IMG/VR virus record: IMGVR_UViG_3300037504_000385
Span: 1-31,877 of that record
DNA length: 31,877 bases
DNA from: a virus
Reading direction: 5' to 3' (one strand)
Of this stretch, positions 29,801 through 31,877 are shown one piece after another. Under the pieces are notes generated by a model, which saw only the letters and a list, made by a program, of their open reading frames with translations, was not told where the DNA came from and ran no database searches. The translations under genes were made by a program, and so were the position numbers. Numbering within the stretch: the first letter of the stretch is position 1; the number at the start of each line of letters is the position of its first letter.

Positions 29801-30122
29801 CGGGTTCCTCCGGGCCGGACATGGCTGTCCGGCTTACGTCTAACGGCTCGGCTTCGGGCCAGACGTGGCGGCGGTAGCGGGTGAGCTCTTCGATCAGGAA
29901 GCCGAGGGTGTCGGGGCTCTTGAATCTGAGGAGCAGGGGCGGGACGTCGCCGTCGTCGGGGAAGATGGTGAAGATGAGGTGGACCTGCTCGGGGGGGAGC
30001 TGGGCCCGGGTGTCGGGGCACCAGGCGGCTATTTTGACGTCGGGTTGGCCGACTTCGATGAAGAAGCCGTCCAGGGGTTCGGGTTGGTTGCTGCGGGTGG
30101 TTTTGCCTCTTGCTTTGGTCAT
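29787..30122 (-). CDS. Hypothetical protein with basic N-terminus
   Basis: 111 residues from ATG 30122, with AGGAGA upstream; longer in-frame starts have no ribosome binding site. MTKARGKTTRSNQPEP is basic; PEQVHLIFTIFPDDGDVPPLLLRFKSPDTLGFLIEELTRYRRHVWP is an alternating beta-alpha segment. The final residues (SRTAMSG) come from the repeat hairpin. Function unknown. Overlaps the next gene by 14 bases. Confidence 0.55.
   Translation of the reverse strand: MTKARGKTTRSNQPEPLDGFFIEVGQPDVKIAAWCPDTRAQLPPEQVHLIFTIFPDDGDVPPLLLRFKSPDTLGFLIEELTRYRRHVWPEAEPLDVSRTAMSGPEEPDENN
29814..29833. repeat. GCCGGACA-TGGC-TGTCCGGC hairpin, copy 1
   Basis: Perfect 8-bp stem with loop TGGC. It lies in the 3' end of one gene and 13 bases before the ATG (29800) of the next on the minus strand. 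Confidence 0.85.
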
Positions 30123-30292
30123 TTTGTTTTCTCCTGGCCGGACATGGCTGTCCGGCTTACGTTGTTTTGCCAGGACTGCTCCAGGGCTATTTTGGAGGTC
30201 CAGCAGAGGTCGAGCAGGATCATGCTTTCGCAGAGTTTGCAAAGCAGGCTGCCGGATTGGCGGTTTGGCGAGTTGCAGATTAGGCAGTTCAT
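30119..30292 (-). CDS. Small zinc-ribbon-like protein
   Basis: 57 residues from ATG 30292 with AAAGGAAC upstream. MNCLICNSPNRQSGSLLCKLCESM has two CxxC pairs forming a zinc ribbon. The tail ends SRTAMSGQ, encoded by the repeat hairpin. Coupled to the next gene by ATGA. Likely a small DNA- or protein-binding accessory; function unknown. Confidence 0.6.
   Translation of the reverse strand: MNCLICNSPNRQSGSLLCKLCESMILLDLCWTSKIALEQSWQNNVSRTAMSGQEKTK
30137..30156. repeat. GCCGGACA-TGGC-TGTCCGGC hairpin, copy 2
   Basis: Identical 20-base palindrome, 14 bases before the ATG at 30122 on the minus strand and inside the 3' end of the upstream zinc-ribbon gene. Confidence 0.85.
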
Positions 30293-30307
30293 TTTGTTCC
30301 TTTCTGG

Positions 30308-30327
30308 GCCGGACATGGCTGTCCGGC
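30308..30327. repeat. GCCGGACA-TGGC-TGTCCGGC hairpin, copy 3
   Basis: Identical palindrome (9 bp if one flanking pair is added), in the gap after the replication gene and 15 bases before the ATG at 30292. Confidence 0.85.
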
Positions 30328-30336
30328 CTACGTTTG

Positions 30337-31215
30337 TTACCATTGGATGTAATCGCTGTATTTTCCTTCGATGTATCTATGGCGGTCGTTGGTGGGGTTG
30401 GGTTGGTCGTCGGGATCGGGTGGTGAGTCGCCGGATAGCATGCAGTGGAACTGGAAGCGGGTGGTTTGCTTGTTGGGGCTGTCGTAGGGTTCGATGCCGG
30501 CCTGGCGGGCGGCGGTGTGAGCGCGGACGTAGTCGGCGGTGATCCAGGGTAGGGAGATGAGTTCGGGCCAGCGGTTGCGCCAGGCGCCGGACTCGGTCAG
30601 GGCCGCCTCCAGATCTGGGTCGATGGGCTGTTCTTCTGAAACGTCTCGGGGAGACACTTCAGCTTGTGAAACGTCCGCATGAGACGTTTCAGCCTGTACT
30701 TTACTACTACTTTTATGTTCTTTTTTAATCTCTATACATGTAGTAGTAGTATAGGGGCTGAAACGTCTGCATGGAGACGTTTCAGCCCCTGAAACGTCCG
30801 CATGAGACGTTTCAGCCGCCCCAACGCTTTTGGCCTGTGGATAACCCTGTGGATAACCCTGTGGATAACCCTGTGGATAACTTTCCGATCCGGTGCGGGC
30901 TTGGATTTGCGGCCGGCCGGCCTCGAGCTGCGGACGCGGGCCGGCTAGCAGGCCATCGAAGCCGGGCAGGTGGAGCTGCCCGGAGGGCAGACACCAGCGC
31001 CGGTAGTGCGGGCGTTCGACGTAACCGGCGTCGAGCAGTTGGTTTAGTGCGTCGCGTATGGTGTTGTGGCTGTATTTTAGTTCGTCTGCCAGGAACGATT
31101 GGGTGACCGGCTTCTTTACGCGGAGCATGGCTAGCATAATGATCAATGGGGCGGGGTCGTTTCTTAATTGACGGATGTCGTCGAGGGCCGGATCGGGCCG
31201 TGATGGGCGGGTCAT
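30337..31215 (-). CDS. Winged-helix replication initiator-like protein carrying the origin
   Basis: 292 residues from ATG 31215, with AGGAGG and 7-base spacing; TTG at 31218 is less likely. Residues about 15-75 (PLIIMLAMLRVKKPVTQSFLADELKYSHNTIRDALNQLLDAGYVERP) form a winged helix. Residues about 100-195 are low-complexity, including GYPQ repeats and repeated ETSHADVS, because the DNA there is origin-like. The C-terminal third (WPELISLPWITADYVRAHTAARQAGIEPYD...FQFHCML) resembles C-terminal parts of phage replication proteins. By analogy with lambda O, it likely binds the palindromes in its own gene and recruits a helicase; the helicase is not in this window. Confidence 0.65.
   Translation of the reverse strand: MTRPSRPDPALDDIRQLRNDPAPLIIMLAMLRVKKPVTQSFLADELKYSHNTIRDALNQLLDAGYVERPHYRRWCLPSGQLHLPGFDGLLAGPRPQLEAGRPQIQARTGSESYPQGYPQGYPQGYPQAKSVGAAETSHADVSGAETSPCRRFSPYTTTTCIEIKKEHKSSSKVQAETSHADVSQAEVSPRDVSEEQPIDPDLEAALTESGAWRNRWPELISLPWITADYVRAHTAARQAGIEPYDSPNKQTTRFQFHCMLSGDSPPDPDDQPNPTNDRHRYIEGKYSDYIQW
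30636..30880. other. Putative replication origin inside the initiator gene
   Basis: Four hyphenated palindromes CTGAAACGTC-N7/8-GACGTTTCAG lie at 30636-30662 and 30666-30692 (both degenerate in one arm), and at 30758-30785 and 30789-30815 (perfect arms). Each pair has a 3-base gap. Between the pairs is a 65-base AT-rich stretch (30693-30757) with its own 9-bp inverted repeat TACTACTAC/GTAGTAGTA. After 20 bases come four perfect DnaA boxes TGTGGATAA at 30836, 30848, 30860 and 30872, 12 bases apart. This is the full set expected of a theta origin. Confidence 0.75.
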
Positions 31216-31230
31216 CAAGGGGCCTCCTGT

Positions 31231-31809
31231 CTAGAATAAGCCTACGTCTTCTATGCGGTGTTGGTCTGTTTCGTCTTCGGGATTGACGAATTTGCCGCTT
31301 TCGTCTACCTGGTCGTTTAGTTGGTCCAGGCGTGTTTGCAGCTCGGTGAAGTCTCCGTCGGAGAAGTCCCAGCAGTCGCGGATTGAGCGGTTGGTGTCGA
31401 CGAGGCGATTGGCGATATGACGGGCGGTGGGCAGGCGATGCCAGTCGCCGGCGTTGCCATAGATGGGCCGGATGCCGCCGGGGATGTAGGCTCCGCGCGG
31501 TATGATGAGGATGAGGGAATCGTCGGGTCCCCAGTAGGCGATCCTTGCTCGTTGGGTGCCGTCGTCGATGGGTGCTGGCATGTCTTCACGCTCGAAAGCG
31601 TTGTTGATTTGTTCGTTGACCTGGGAGATGACGCTTTCCCAGGCGGCGGTCTGGGCGCTGGCGAGGTCGTCGGGCCCGGGATCGTCACTGTCGACGATGA
31701 CGGGCTGGCTGCGTTCGATCTGGATATTGCCGTGGTTGCCGTCGGATATAACTCGTTTGAATGATATGTGTCCGTAGGTGGTGGGGGAAGATGTGTGTCC
31801 GTTGCTCAT
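31231..31809 (-). CDS. Hypothetical acidic protein
   Basis: 192 residues, AAGGAG before the ATG at 31809. It reads SFKRVISDGNHGNIQIERSQPV early, then AAWESVISQVNEQINNAFE, SLILIIPRGAYIPGG and a C-terminal acidic helix LQTRLDQLNDQVDESGKF. Not recognised. Fifteen bases separate it from the initiator gene, so they are probably co-transcribed. A partner in replication or recombination (for instance a single-strand-binding or annealing accessory) is conceivable but not supported by motifs. Confidence 0.55.
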   Translation of the reverse strand: MSNGHTSSPTTYGHISFKRVISDGNHGNIQIERSQPVIVDSDDPGPDDLASAQTAAWESVISQVNEQINNAFEREDMPAPIDDGTQRARIAYWGPDDSLILIIPRGAYIPGGIRPIYGNAGDWHRLPTARHIANRLVDTNRSIRDCWDFSDGDFTELQTRLDQLNDQVDESGKFVNPEDETDQHRIEDVGLF

Positions 31810-31877
31810 GGTATTGCTCCTTTCGGTAAAAAATTGTAGAATGGGACTTGGATAGGGATTTGGCGGGCCGGAGGCTG

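Overview
The window is part of a tailed-phage (siphovirus-type) genome. It is GC-rich, uses many GTG starts, and has long chains of genes coupled through overlaps such as GTGA and ATGA. Two divisions are clear. Bases 1 to about 23,900 are a rightward virion-structure operon. Bases about 23,950 to 31,810 are a leftward operon of replication, partition and small accessory genes. The two converge on a strong bidirectional hairpin terminator at 23871-23911. No integrase, ribosomal RNA or complete tRNA is visible. Several intergenic gaps carry short dispersed hairpin repeats (for example TCCTTCG...CTCAGGA and GGCCCCAAT elements) of a sort I associate loosely with Chloroflexota/Anaerolineae-like environmental genomes. 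That host guess is weak.

Structural region: a 5'-truncated HNH nuclease, small and large terminase, a Vsr/DUF559-like nuclease, a portal fused to a Mu F-like domain, an HK97-type prohead protease and the major capsid protein. Next comes an inserted block (7200-11144) of glycan-modification genes: three glycosyltransferases, a methyltransferase, a sulfotransferase-like protein and an unknown. The order then returns to a helix-hairpin-helix protein, head-tail connectors, tail completion proteins, major tail protein, two tail-assembly chaperone frames joined by a textbook -1 frameshift signal, a tape measure with 45-residue repeats, distal tail protein, a Gp37-like tail protein, and a mosaic tail fibre with a C-terminal zinc-ribbon-like end. 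No lysis enzyme is recognisable.

Leftward region: small membrane and zinc-ribbon proteins, a second HNH nuclease bracketed by hairpin repeats, a membrane-anchored FtsK/TraB-like DNA translocase, a winged-helix protein, a ParA ATPase with a ribbon-helix-helix partner, and a winged-helix replication protein. Inside the replication gene lies what looks like a complete origin: two pairs of 27-28 bp palindromes around a 65-bp AT-rich stretch, then four perfect DnaA boxes at 12-bp spacing. A 430-bp non-coding stretch (27229-27658) holds a seven-copy 9-mer array that could be the ParA/RHH centromere, plus several perfect hairpins including a four-helix junction that overlaps a ribosome binding site.

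Taken together, I infer a phage-plasmid-like element: a siphovirus whose prophage may be kept as a partitioned, DnaA-dependent episome. The most interesting parts are the origin inside the initiator gene, the non-coding locus next to the partition genes, and the glycan cassette directly downstream of the capsid gene.
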